Positions 1 through 12,165 of a stretch of DNA of 36,467 nucleotides are shown one piece after another. The notes beneath the pieces are model-generated. The model searched no databases and was not told where the DNA came from. It saw only the letters and a program-made list of their open reading frames with translations. Both the position numbers and the translations under genes were made by a program. This DNA is from Gammaproteobacteria bacterium. Lineage in GTDB: Bacteria > Pseudomonadota > Gammaproteobacteria > Eutrophobiales > Eutrophobiaceae. The stretch lies in assembly GCA_030829985.1 (NCBI GenBank), contig JAURNW010000005.1, forward strand, positions 1 through 36,467, written 5' to 3'. The number at the start of each line of letters is the position of its first letter. The first letter of the stretch is position 1.

Positions 1-2
1 AA

Positions 3-74
3 CGTGCATTGATTAAACAAAATACCTTGGCACTACGTAAACAGATGCATTACGATAAACAACACATTAACTAA
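3..74 (+). CDS. Possible C-terminal tail of a gene entering from the left edge
   Basis: A reading frame is open from the window edge for 23 codons to a TAA at 72-74. The visible peptide is basic and ends in ALRKQMHYDKQHIN. It lies in the DNA that interrupts the RpfF-like gene. A transposase or other mobile-element protein reading toward the breakpoint is therefore a reasonable guess, but I recognise no family from so short a tail. An open frame of this length is also not rare by chance. Confidence 0.25.
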   Translation, partial: RALIKQNTLALRKQMHYDKQHIN

Positions 75-95
75 CCCGATGAACCGATCTGTCTC

Positions 96-593
96 TTAGT
101 TTATGCCGCTCTTTGTCCAAAAGGTTTTGACGACGTACATTAGTACGTGACCTGAAAGCGCGCATTCAAATCCACCACCCAAAGCATTTCCGTGTATTAA
201 AGATATAGTGGTTATATCAAGATCACGCCCAATATGATTAGCATACAAACCGTCAATACATAATCTTGCATAATCCCTGAGTGTTTCCCTGTCATTATTC
301 TCAATACAACTTATGAATAACTCTAAATCACCACCAAAACTAAAGACCGGATGACGAGATGTAAAAACACTAAACTCAATATCAACTAACTGACCTTGAT
401 AAGATAATTTACCTTCATTGTGTTTTAATATTGATTGGAATTTTTTAAGTTCATCAAGCAATGCAACAGTAAAGCAGGCGCGCGGTTGTGAGTTGAGATA
501 TAACCAGACCGATCTCTGTTCTGGATCAACCTGGACTTCAAGATGTTTAAAGTTCTGAAATGAAATTTCGCTACTGTATCTGATAGTACTCAT
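96..593 (-). pseudogene. rpfF: Truncated RpfF-like DSF synthase (crotonase family)
   Basis: RpfF makes diffusible signal factor (cis-2-unsaturated fatty acids) from acyl-ACP using a crotonase fold. The first ~150 residues follow the family: PRACF at 37-41, the oxyanion segment FSFGGDLELF at 84-93, RDYARLCIDGL at 107-116, and GNALGGGFE at 135-143. The last Glu corresponds to one of the two catalytic glutamates (Glu141 of the Xanthomonas enzyme). After about residue 150 the match stops, and an unrelated 15-residue tail leads to a stop. Family members are near 290 residues. The second catalytic Glu, in the MGLPE segment, and the helical C-terminus are lost, so activity is very unlikely. The start is good: AGGGGAAA precedes the ATG, and a plausible promoter lies upstream. 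It sits downstream of ispF in the same direction but 163 bases away, so it is probably a separate unit. A generic enoyl-CoA hydratase is the alternative. Confidence 0.72.
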
Positions 594-636
594 AGTATTT
601 CCCCTTTAATTTACCGTATTTAATTAACTCTGTTTT

Positions 637-664
637 AAAATACATTTCACTAATCCAGTGACAA
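637..664 (-). promoter_or_regulatory. Candidate sigma70 promoter of the rpfF-like gene
   Basis: Read on the minus strand, TTGTCA (664-659) and TATTTT (642-637) are separated by 16 bases. The start of transcription would lie about 35 bases before the ATG at 593. The -35 matches consensus at five of six bases. The match is from sequence alone. Confidence 0.4.
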
Positions 665-756
665 TGTATATCAACAGAGCAACTTAGTCCTAATGACTAT
701 GAGTCAAAAACTAAAATAAGATTGGAAAAATTAAAAGAGAAATATTTTTTGAAAAG

Positions 757-1230
757 TTATTTCGATGTGATTAAAACAACAGCATAAACAGCAATACCTT
801 CACCACGACCAACAAAGCCCATTTTTTCTGTGGTGGTAGCTTTAATATTAATATCAGATGTACTTGCATCTAGATCAGCAGAAATATTTTTTTTCATTGC
901 TGAAATATATGTCGCCATTTTTGGCGCTTGAGCCAAAATAGTTATGTCTGCATTACCCAACACATAATTATTTTGTTTCATTAAATCATTCACTTGCTTT
1001 AGTAAAATTCGGCTATCAATGTTTTTTAAAGTTGGATCAGTATCAGGAAAATGGGCACCAATATCACCCAAACACAGCGCACCGAGGATAGCATCGCAAA
1101 GAGCATGTATGACTGCATCTGCATCCGAATGACCTTCCAAACCTTTTTCGTAGGGAATAGTCACTCCGCCAAGGATTAAAGGACGGTCTATAACCAGTCG
1201 GTGTGCATCATATCCATGTCCAATTCGCAT
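757..1230 (-). CDS. ispF: 2-C-methyl-D-erythritol 2,4-cyclodiphosphate synthase
   Basis: IspF converts CDP-methylerythritol 2-phosphate to the cyclic diphosphate in the MEP isoprenoid pathway, as a cytoplasmic zinc homotrimer. The 157 residues are full length. Metal ligands are in the expected places: Asp8 and His10 in GYDAHRL, and His42 in [17 protein letters not shown]. The FPDTDP segment and the C-terminal [16 protein letters not shown] typical of the family are present. It begins 4 bases after the ispD stop and is the last gene of the pyrG-to-ispF run. In many relatives truD and surE follow, but here a 163-base gap and an rpfF-like gene follow instead. Confidence 0.97.
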   Translation of the reverse strand: MRIGHGYDAHRLVIDRPLILGGVTIPYEKGLEGHSDADAVIHALCDAILGALCLGDIGAHFPDTDPTLKNIDSRILLKQVNDLMKQNNYVLGNADITILAQAPKMATYISAMKKNISADLDASTSDINIKATTTEKMGFVGRGEGIAVYAVVLITSK

Positions 1231-1234
1231 TTTT

Positions 1235-1936
1235 TTATCTCATCCCATCTAGGTACAATTCAAGATATTGAAGATCATCTTTATGGGTTATTTTTATATT
1301 TTCGTGATGACCTTCGATAATTAAAGGTTGATAACCAATCCGTTCTATGGCCATTGACTCATCAGTAACAATGACCTTCTCCTGCAATGCCTGTTCAATA
1401 GCATTGACAAGTTTTCCGTATTTAAACATTTGTGGTGTTTGTGCATGCCAAAGAGATTGCCGTTCCACAGTTTTTACTATTTCACCTTGCTCATTTACAC
1501 GTTTCATTGTGTCTCTACAAGGTAAGGCAAGTATGCCTCCAACTTCATGCATTTTTAGATTTTTTATAAGTCTATCGATTGCAGACTGATTCAAACAAGG
1601 TCTGGCTGCATCATGAACCAACACCCAATCATCTTCATTTGCTTTGCCTGTAAGTGCATGCAAACTATTTAATACAGATTGATAACGTTCATCACCACCA
1701 GGAGCAGTCAATATTTTTTTATTTTTTGATATAGCCATATCCGGCCAGTATTCATCTTTGCTGGAAATTGCAACGACAATTTTTTCAATTTCATTGCGAT
1801 GTAGAAAACAATCAATCGTGTACTCAAGAATCGTTTTATTATCAAATGTAATATATTGTTTTGGTTTATCCACGCCCATACGTGCACCAACACCAGCGGC
1901 TGGAATGACTACCCAGTATTTTACATTATCTGACAT
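1235..1936 (-). CDS. ispD: 2-C-methyl-D-erythritol 4-phosphate cytidylyltransferase
   Basis: IspD transfers CMP from CTP to methylerythritol 4-phosphate, two steps before IspF. The protein has 233 residues, usual for the family. The nucleotide-binding start [17 protein letters not shown] lies at 12-28, and VHDAARP is near residue 107. The downstream [14 protein letters not shown] and VTDESMAIE segments are canonical. It follows ftsB by 5 bases and precedes ispF by 4, so the three are almost certainly co-transcribed. CTP for the reaction is made by PyrG, encoded at the head of the same run. Confidence 0.97.
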   Translation of the reverse strand: MSDNVKYWVVIPAAGVGARMGVDKPKQYITFDNKTILEYTIDCFLHRNEIEKIVVAISSKDEYWPDMAISKNKKILTAPGGDERYQSVLNSLHALTGKANEDDWVLVHDAARPCLNQSAIDRLIKNLKMHEVGGILALPCRDTMKRVNEQGEIVKTVERQSLWHAQTPQMFKYGKLVNAIEQALQEKVIVTDESMAIERIGYQPLIIEGHHENIKITHKDDLQYLELYLDGMR

Positions 1937-1941
1937 GTCCG

Positions 1942-2238
1942 TTAATTCGGTTTAGATTTGATGTCTGTATAGTCAACAATTTGATAAAACGTTTCGTCGT
2001 GTTTGATCATTCCCATCTCACTTCGTGCCCGTTCTTCAATTGCATCCTTACCCTGTTTTAAATCATAAACCTCTGCGGCTAAAGAGAGATTGCGTTCTTT
2101 AAGCGAATTATTCTCCTGTTCCATCTGACTGATCTGTTCTTGCAGATGATGCACCTCGGTCAAACTGCCATTACCAACCCATAAACGATACTGCAGCAGT
2201 ATTAACAATATGACAAAGAGTGTGGCAGTGAATTTCAT
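1942..2238 (-). CDS. ftsB: Cell division protein FtsB
   Basis: FtsB is a small bitopic inner-membrane divisome protein that forms a complex with FtsL and FtsQ. The 98 residues show the expected build: a short cytoplasmic start, one membrane span at about 4-21, then a periplasmic coiled coil rich in E, Q, L and K from about 28 to 75. The conserved region ERARSEMGMIKHDETFYQIV follows. It lies between eno and ispD, the standard gammaproteobacterial place for ftsB, with 5 bases to ispD and about 95 to eno. Confidence 0.93.
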   Translation of the reverse strand: MKFTATLFVILLILLQYRLWVGNGSLTEVHHLQEQISQMEQENNSLKERNLSLAAEVYDLKQGKDAIEERARSEMGMIKHDETFYQIVDYTDIKSKPN

Positions 2239-2332
2239 TTATCTAAAATTAAATTTGTACTTAAAATATATAAATCCATGCGTTTTTATCAGCATCACAT
2301 TTATAAATAATTATCGAATAAATCAAGCACGT

Positions 2333-6126
<3,794 letters not shown>

Positions 6127-6146
6127 TTAGAGGGAGAAATATTGCC

Positions 6147-6162
6147 CGGTTTAATTAAACCG
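6147..6162. promoter_or_regulatory. Perfect 16-base palindrome upstream of pyrG
   Basis: CGGTTTAATTAAACCG is a perfect dyad 48 bases before the pyrG start. Reading toward pyrG it is followed by T-rich sequence with no run of T directly after the stem, so an operator or a weak leader hairpin is likelier than a terminator. No known regulator motif is recognised. Confidence 0.35.
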
Positions 6163-6312
6163 ATTTGTGGGGTAAAAAGTAGCCTAAATAATGTCATATT
6201 CAGGGGAAATTATGCTAACAGAATCATACCTAAGACACCATCACAGAAATGCAATTTTAATCATCTAAACAGGTTTTAAAAATAACTAGAACAGTGTAAA
6301 CCACATATAGGC

Positions 6313-7998
6313 TCAATGACTGACAAAACGATAATGTTTTTCAATATCTTCCTGGGTAATGACCCCGTATATGCGATCAGCAGAGGGACCTAATTTTTTG
6401 GTTACATACAAAGCCTCCGCTTCCGATTCATTGATAACCTGCTGTGCATGTTGCAGAGTAGAGGCAAGGCTGATTTGTGCCAATTCCCGACGTTTGGCGG
6501 GTATTTCCAGTAGCTTAATTTCCTCATCATCTTCTTTTTCAAGATATCTGGCTAAATCAGTTGCAGGCATGAGCAGGTTGCCTTCCGGGCGTCTAATCAA
6601 GAGCCAGTCGGGACTTCCTTTTAAATGATTATTAGCCACATTACGTTGAATCAACGGTTCGCTCATGACATATGATTTATTCATTACTGATTCAACACCT
6701 ATTCGCCTTAAAGACTGGGCGATGGGATCATTCCGATAATCAAGCCCGAAACTTCTGAATTGGGATAAAAAGATTGAATCACTTTTAAATAATTCACGCG
6801 CGGCCAGATTAGCACTAACCACTGCAAGCATTGCAGGGAAGATAATGCTCTGATTACCGGTTAATTCAAGCAAGGCCAATAAGGCTGCCAATGGTGCCTG
6901 CAGTGTTGCACTCATCATGGCCCCCATGCCTAACATCACATATAAACCTACATCAGAAAAATTACTATTATATAACTGGACGCACTGACCAACGATACCT
7001 CCCGCCAAAGCCCCGATGAAAATAGCCGGACCAATCAAGCCGGCTGGAATACTGAATCCTACACAGAGGGCTGTAGCAGCGACCTTGGCCAGTAATATCA
7101 AAAGCAATGCGGCGATGCCTAATTGTCCCAGCATTACGGCATCGACAGTGTCATAACCAATGCCCATAATCTCGGGACTGATAATTGCGATTAAACCCAC
7201 ACCGACACCTGCAAGAGTCATTTGTAACCAGATATCAAATTTCTGTCCAAATTTTGTGATAATTCCGGTCAACCGTATTAAACCAGCAGCAATAGCACCA
7301 ATAAAAAGCCCCATTAATACAATAATAGGTAATTCAGCGAATGATTCGAGATCTACAACCTGCACACTAAATATGGGGTCAGTATCAAACACTAACCGAC
7401 ACATTACCGTCGCGCTAACAGCGGAAAGTATCACCGGTGTAAAGCCGGTTATTGTATATTCCATTAATATAACTTCCATTGCGAAAATCACGCCCGCTAG
7501 CGGTGTATTGAAGGAAGCGGCGATAGCCGCAGCCGCACCACAGCCAACAAGGGTTCGAATACTATTGTTTGGAAGATGCAGATACTGCCCCATCAAACTT
7601 GCACTTGCCGCTCCCAAATGAACACTCGGTCCCTCCCTGCCAACAGATTGACCAGATACAATTGCAACCGTAGCGCCGATAAATTGCAGTAAAAGATTCT
7701 TTAATGGTAAATTACCTTCGTGATACGATAGTCGTTCAAGCACGTGAATTACGCCGACCCTGAGTGGGGCGCGTGAAACAAAATAAAACAATAAGCCCAG
7801 AAATAACCCACCAGCAGAAGCCATATACAGGCGGAACTGCCAGTTCAAAGCTTCATAATTTTCAGGGTCTGCTCCGGGTAAAAATGATATTTGTGAATAT
7901 TCCGTACTAAATCGGAATAGAATAATTACGGTGCCAGCAATCATGCCGGTCACTAAACCAAGTAAGGAAAGCGCAAACAGCGCACGTGTCCCTGCCAA
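6313..7998 (-). CDS. CLC-family chloride channel/transporter with C-terminal CBS-like region
   Basis: This is a membrane protein of the CLC family with about 400 residues of hydrophobic helices and a 150-residue cytoplasmic tail. The anion-path motif GREGP is at 120-124, so the gating glutamate (Glu122) is kept. FNTPLAGVIFAMEV is at 163-176 and a GxxxP element at 320-324. The GSGIP motif of ClcA is not recognisable; the equivalent stretch reads RVGVIHVLERL. By alignment through FNxPLAG, the internal proton glutamate of ClcA (Glu203) is Val176 here, as in CLC channels. The tail from about 430, with VESVMN and IYGVITQEDIEKH, resembles a CBS pair. The gene stands alone between pyrG and the divergent fhs. 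Confidence 0.88.
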   Translation of the reverse strand: MAGTRALFALSLLGLVTGMIAGTVIILFRFSTEYSQISFLPGADPENYEALNWQFRLYMASAGGLFLGLLFYFVSRAPLRVGVIHVLERLSYHEGNLPLKNLLLQFIGATVAIVSGQSVGREGPSVHLGAASASLMGQYLHLPNNSIRTLVGCGAAAAIAASFNTPLAGVIFAMEVILMEYTITGFTPVILSAVSATVMCRLVFDTDPIFSVQVVDLESFAELPIIVLMGLFIGAIAAGLIRLTGIITKFGQKFDIWLQMTLAGVGVGLIAIISPEIMGIGYDTVDAVMLGQLGIAALLLILLAKVAATALCVGFSIPAGLIGPAIFIGALAGGIVGQCVQLYNSNFSDVGLYVMLGMGAMMSATLQAPLAALLALLELTGNQSIIFPAMLAVVSANLAARELFKSDSIFLSQFRSFGLDYRNDPIAQSLRRIGVESVMNKSYVMSEPLIQRNVANNHLKGSPDWLLIRRPEGNLLMPATDLARYLEKEDDEEIKLLEIPAKRRELAQISLASTLQHAQQVINESEAEALYVTKKLGPSADRIYGVITQEDIEKHYRFVSH

Positions 7999-8247
7999 CA
8001 GACTTCGGGTACGGACTAGATATTCCAGTAGGATATTGATATTTAACCCCTGTATATTGATGGGAGGTTTAATTTAATACTTAATCATTTAGCGAGGTAA
8101 GTGAATACCTTAACTCAAGGACTAAATAAATACACAACGTCGTTTTCAGCCATAAAAATAATAATAATAATTTGGAAACTTATCGATTTCTTAGTGATTT
8201 AATTTTTATAACTTTCTGTATTTTATTACATTTTTTGGGAGGGCGTC

Positions 8248-9921
8248 ATGTCTGATATTGAAATTGCTCAAAAGGCAAAAATGAAACGTATTGTTGATCT
8301 TGCTCATGATCAATATGGAATAGCGAGCGAACACCTCGAACCTTATGGCCACTATAAGGCAAAGTTGTCACTCAACTATATAGACAGTCTTAAAGATAAC
8401 AAAGATGGCAAACTTATTCTGGTCACTGCCGTCAGTCCAACACCTGCTGGCGAGGGTAAAACGACAACTACGGTTGGCTTAGGTGATGCACTGAATCGAA
8501 TTGGCAAAAAAGCCATTATGTGCCTCAGAGAGCCATCATTAGGTCCTTGCTTTGGTATGAAAGGCGGTGCAGCTGGCGGTGGCTATTCACAAGTGGTGCC
8601 TATGGAAGATATCAACCTGCATTTTACCGGTGATTTCCATGCTATCGGTGTTGCCCATGCCCTGCTCTCTGCCATGATCGATAACCATATCAATCATGGT
8701 AATGAACTTGGTATTGATCCACGCCGCATTCAATGGAAACGTGTGGTCGATATGAATGATCGTGCCTTGCGCAACATTACAGTTGGTCAAGGTGGTCCTG
8801 CCAACGGTTATTTGCGCGAAGATGGGTTCGATATTGTTGTTGCCTCTGAAATCATGGCCATTTTATGTCTTGCAACTAGCCGCAAGGATTTGAAAGAACG
8901 ATTAGGTCGTATTGTCATCGGTTACAAAACTGATAATAAAACACCGATCTACGCCAGAGACTTGAAAGCACATGGTTCTATGGCCGCATTATTAAAAGAT
9001 GCAATCAACCCCAATCTGGTTCAGACACTGGAAAATAATATCGCCATTATCCACGGTGGCCCATTTGCTAACATTGCTCATGGTTGTAACACTGTTACAG
9101 CAACCAAGACCGGTTTGAAATTAGCCGATTATGTGGTCACTGAGGGTGGCTTTGGCGCTGACCTGGGTGCTGAAAAATTCATCGATATCAAGTCCCGTAT
9201 GGCGGGTCTTAAACCTGCTGCCGTTGTACTGGTTGCGACTATTCGCGCGATGAAATATCACGGGGGTGTTGCCAAGGCAGATCTTAATGAGGAAAACCTT
9301 GAAGCCCTTGATAAAGGTATGGTCAATATGGAACGTCATATTAAAAATATCAATGAAGTCTATGGCTTGCCATGTGTTGTTTGTCTAAACCATTTCACGC
9401 TGGATACTGATGCAGAAGTAGACATGTTAATGAAACGTTGTGAATCGCTTGGCACTAAAGCTGTTGTATCAAAGCATTGGGCTGATGGCGGTGCGGGTGC
9501 GGAAGATCTGGCAAATGCAGTAGTGGATGTCGTCGATAACAATCCTGGCACACACAAGTATGTTTATGAAGATAATGCCTCTCTGACAGAGAAGATCGAA
9601 GCCATATCAACCAAGGTTTATGGCGCAGCTTCTGTATCATATGATCCTAAAGTGAAAAAACAGTTAGCCGATTGGAATGAAGAATACGGTTCCTATCCGG
9701 TATGTATGGCCAAGACACAGATGTCTTTCTCAACTGATCCAACAGCGATTGGTGCTCCAACCGGGCACAATCTTCATGTCAGTGAAGTTCGTCTGGCTAA
9801 TGGCGCCGGGTTTGTTGTTGCTATCTGTGGCAATATGATGACTATGCCGGGTTTACCCAAAGTACCTGCGGCAGAGCGTATTGATATTGATGATAATGGC
9901 AATATCACGGGGCTATTCTAG
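8248..9921 (+). CDS. fhs: Formate-tetrahydrofolate ligase
   Basis: Fhs makes 10-formyl-tetrahydrofolate from formate, THF and ATP, feeding purine and one-carbon metabolism. The 557 residues are full length for the homotetrameric bacterial enzyme. The ATP loop [11 protein letters not shown] is at 65-75, followed by [24 protein letters not shown]. The later segments [14 protein letters not shown] and [13 protein letters not shown] are family-typical. A strong GGGAGG lies 6 bases before the ATG. It is monocistronic, ending in a strong hairpin. The 249 bases upstream are A/T-rich and hold no clear -35/-10 pair. No folD or purU is in view. Confidence 0.97.
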   Translation: MSDIEIAQKAKMKRIVDLAHDQYGIASEHLEPYGHYKAKLSLNYIDSLKDNKDGKLILVTAVSPTPAGEGKTTTTVGLGDALNRIGKKAIMCLREPSLGPCFGMKGGAAGGGYSQVVPMEDINLHFTGDFHAIGVAHALLSAMIDNHINHGNELGIDPRRIQWKRVVDMNDRALRNITVGQGGPANGYLREDGFDIVVASEIMAILCLATSRKDLKERLGRIVIGYKTDNKTPIYARDLKAHGSMAALLKDAINPNLVQTLENNIAIIHGGPFANIAHGCNTVTATKTGLKLADYVVTEGGFGADLGAEKFIDIKSRMAGLKPAAVVLVATIRAMKYHGGVAKADLNEENLEALDKGMVNMERHIKNINEVYGLPCVVCLNHFTLDTDAEVDMLMKRCESLGTKAVVSKHWADGGAGAEDLANAVVDVVDNNPGTHKYVYEDNASLTEKIEAISTKVYGAASVSYDPKVKKQLADWNEEYGSYPVCMAKTQMSFSTDPTAIGAPTGHNLHVSEVRLANGAGFVVAICGNMMTMPGLPKVPAAERIDIDDNGNITGLF

Positions 9922-9944
9922 GTGAAACTCTAATTAAACTGATA

Positions 9945-9980
9945 AAACATATAAGGGCGCGTTAGCGCCCTTATATGTTT
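9945..9980 (+). terminator. Terminator hairpin after fhs
   Basis: A perfect 16-base stem (9945-9960 with 9965-9980) has a G/C core AAGGGCGC, a GTTA loop and an A-run on the left mirrored by TTT on the right. It lies 24 bases after the fhs stop. The U-tract is short, but stem strength and position fit an intrinsic terminator. Confidence 0.8.
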
Positions 9981-10067
9981 ATAGTATGTACTGGTTCTTA
10001 ATCTAAAAGAAGCCTGAATAACTTTATCCATCAAAGCTGTGTCACAAGAACGACTATTATTAAATAT

Positions 10068-10337
10068 ATGAAACTAATGAAATGTAAAATCTACCGTTGT
10101 TCGAAACGAGATGAAATGTATCTATATGTGCATGAAGATAAAACTATTGACGATTTACCAGAAGAATTAATGAAGATCGTAAAAGAACTCACCCATGTAA
10201 TGGATCTGGAATTAACGCCAGAACGAAAGCTTGCCAGAGAAAATGTCTTACTGGTAATGAAAAATATTGATGAAAAAGGTTTTCATTTACAAATGCCACC
10301 TGATCCAATGAAGCCGTATTTACATTATGGTGATTAA
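10068..10337 (+). CDS. YcgL family protein
   Basis: This 89-residue protein matches the small gammaproteobacterial YcgL family, whose biochemical role is unsettled. Typical features are CKIYRCSKRDEMYLYV at the start, a middle PEELMKIVKELTHVMDLELTPERKL, and the late segment GFHLQMPPDP. The family's usual start would correspond to the second Met (10077). No strong ribosome-binding site favours either ATG. It is convergent with the next gene, 11 bases apart. Confidence 0.8.
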   Translation: MKLMKCKIYRCSKRDEMYLYVHEDKTIDDLPEELMKIVKELTHVMDLELTPERKLARENVLLVMKNIDEKGFHLQMPPDPMKPYLHYGD

Positions 10338-10348
10338 ACAAAAATCAT

Positions 10349-10594
10349 TTAAAAATTATATTTTTCTCTAAACGCCTTTATCTCTTCTAAAACCTTTGTT
10401 TCCAGATCCTCATCTTTAACACGTCCGAATATGTCTCGCAGCACCCTTTTTTCTTCTTCATCAACCACATTATCTTCCAATGCCAACCTTTCCATAAAAG
10501 CAAGCTCATGTTCGTCAATCGTGTAATCATTAGCAAATACGACTAAAAATGAATAGCCAGCAATTTTTTTAGCATTGGAATGTTCTTCATTCAT
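10349..10594 (-). CDS. Small acidic protein, TerB-like
   Basis: This predicted cytoplasmic protein has 81 residues, is strongly acidic and has no signal peptide. The pattern DEHELAFMERLALEDNVVDEEE followed by a helix ending in FGRV looks like the helical acidic repeat of TerB/DjlA-type tellurite-resistance domains. That would place a metal-binding or stress function within reason, but it rests on pattern likeness only. A modest GGTGAAG precedes the start. It stands between ycgL (convergent) and the MFS gene. Confidence 0.6.
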   Translation of the reverse strand: MNEEHSNAKKIAGYSFLVVFANDYTIDEHELAFMERLALEDNVVDEEEKRVLRDIFGRVKDEDLETKVLEEIKAFREKYNF

Positions 10595-10668
10595 TAATCT
10601 TCACCGTTGAATATCATAAATAAGCCGATTCTAATCTAGCAATCTTGTTATTCATTGAGATAAATCAA

Positions 10669-12054
10669 TTAACTATGCATTCGCCCTCTTGCGATAGATA
10701 AATAAATTCCAGGCAAACACAACATTGCAGCGACAGTGAATGTCAGACGTATGGCCTTTTCCAAAGCGTCATAATTCGAGGGTTGTATTTCCACACTTCC
10801 GATCACAATAACAAACATCAAAGTAACCAGAACCATGCTGGTCATCTGTCCGATGATACGCATAGTTGCCATAACACCGTTAGCACTACCATAAAATGGT
10901 TTTTCTACTGAACTCATAATGGCATTTACATTTGGCGATGAAAAAAGACTAAAACCAAACCCGGTCGTAACGAGAGAAAAAATAAGGAAATTCAGATTTG
11001 ATTCAATACGAAGATTTGAAAGTAAAATCAGTCCACAAGCACTGATGAACATTCCCAAAGTGGCAAGATGTCGTGGCTCAAATTTGTCTGACAATCGACC
11101 TGTCAGAGGGGAAAAAATTGCCATGGTTAATGGCTGACACATCATTATCATTCCTGCTGTTGTCGCAGATAAACCCTTTAAGTATTGCAGATAAAGACTA
11201 ACCTGAACCACATTAGCGAACGTTGCTGTGTACATTATAAGTGACGCCAGACATGAAAAGGTAAATACCCGATTTAAAAAAAACAAGCGTACATCAAGGA
11301 TAGGATGCTTATGTGCCCGCTCAAATAAAAAGAAGAACATAAATCCAAAAACAGACAACCCCAGGAAAATATAACTCAAGCTTGATGGTAACCAGGAAAC
11401 ACCTACACAAATCATTAATATTGAAAATGCATAAATGATTGCCCCAAACAGATCAAAGCTGCCACGCTCATCTGCAGACCATTCTCCTTTTACGAATAAC
11501 GAACCAACAACTAATACAATAATCGCCAAGGGTATATGCACCATAAAACTGGCACGCCAACTGAAACTGTCAATTGCGTAACCACCAATCAAGGGGCCGA
11601 TGGTCAGACCAAGATATATTGTTGAAACTGTCAAACCAATCGCTTGACCACGTTTAGCTGGTGGAAAAACAGATGAAATAATTGCCACCTGTGTTGCATA
11701 TAACATTGCAGCACTGACACCCTGTAAAAAACGCGCTGTAATTAACATCGTACTATTAACCGCAAAGGCAGCAATTAAAGAAGTCACAATTACACATACA
11801 GTACCGATCAGAAATAGCCTTTTACGCCCTATCATGTCGGCTATGCGTCCAAAGATAAGGACAAACATTGCACTCGCCATAAGATAGGCCATCGGCACCC
11901 AACTTAATAACACGGCATGCATCGACAGGTCCGTAGCAATAGCCGGTAAAGCAACATTCACAGCGGATAACATCAATGGTGTTGTAAATGCGTTTAGCAA
12001 TACCATCGTTAGAGTTATACGTTGTAGGGATTGTTCAGCTTGTGTGTCTTGCAT
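10669..12054 (-). CDS. MFS transporter, DHA2 (EmrB-like) drug:proton antiporter type
   Basis: This inner-membrane exporter of 461 residues is hydrophobic throughout and compatible with 14 membrane spans. N-terminal landmarks of the drug-efflux group are LSAVNVALPAIATDL in the first span, the loop motif A FGRIADMIGRKRLF near 66-79, and motif C-like GLTIGPLIGG near 147-156. A second motif A-like loop LTGRLSDKFEPRH is near 310. No periplasmic adaptor gene (EmrA type) is adjacent and no regulator is in view, so the substrate cannot be told. Confidence 0.88.
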   Translation of the reverse strand: MQDTQAEQSLQRITLTMVLLNAFTTPLMLSAVNVALPAIATDLSMHAVLLSWVPMAYLMASAMFVLIFGRIADMIGRKRLFLIGTVCVIVTSLIAAFAVNSTMLITARFLQGVSAAMLYATQVAIISSVFPPAKRGQAIGLTVSTIYLGLTIGPLIGGYAIDSFSWRASFMVHIPLAIIVLVVGSLFVKGEWSADERGSFDLFGAIIYAFSILMICVGVSWLPSSLSYIFLGLSVFGFMFFFLFERAHKHPILDVRLFFLNRVFTFSCLASLIMYTATFANVVQVSLYLQYLKGLSATTAGMIMMCQPLTMAIFSPLTGRLSDKFEPRHLATLGMFISACGLILLSNLRIESNLNFLIFSLVTTGFGFSLFSSPNVNAIMSSVEKPFYGSANGVMATMRIIGQMTSMVLVTLMFVIVIGSVEIQPSNYDALEKAIRLTFTVAAMLCLPGIYLSIARGRMHS

Positions 12055-12165
12055 AATGATGGCTAATAATTATTTGAGGCGGCAAGTTTACGATGTTTGT
12101 ATGCTTCTACACAAACAGCGGTGCCTACATGGGTGGAGGAAGTGTCAAAAACTGTTAAACGGAAT

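Noticed and set aside
7160-7621. 153-codon plus-strand open frame inside the CLC gene
   Set aside because: It mirrors the CLC coding frame on the other strand, its peptide shows no domain, and the CLC motifs on the minus strand are unmistakable.
8095-8110. AGGTA/TACCT inverted repeat upstream of fhs as a riboswitch or operator
   Set aside because: Five-base arms are expected by chance, and no THF or other known riboswitch core is visible.
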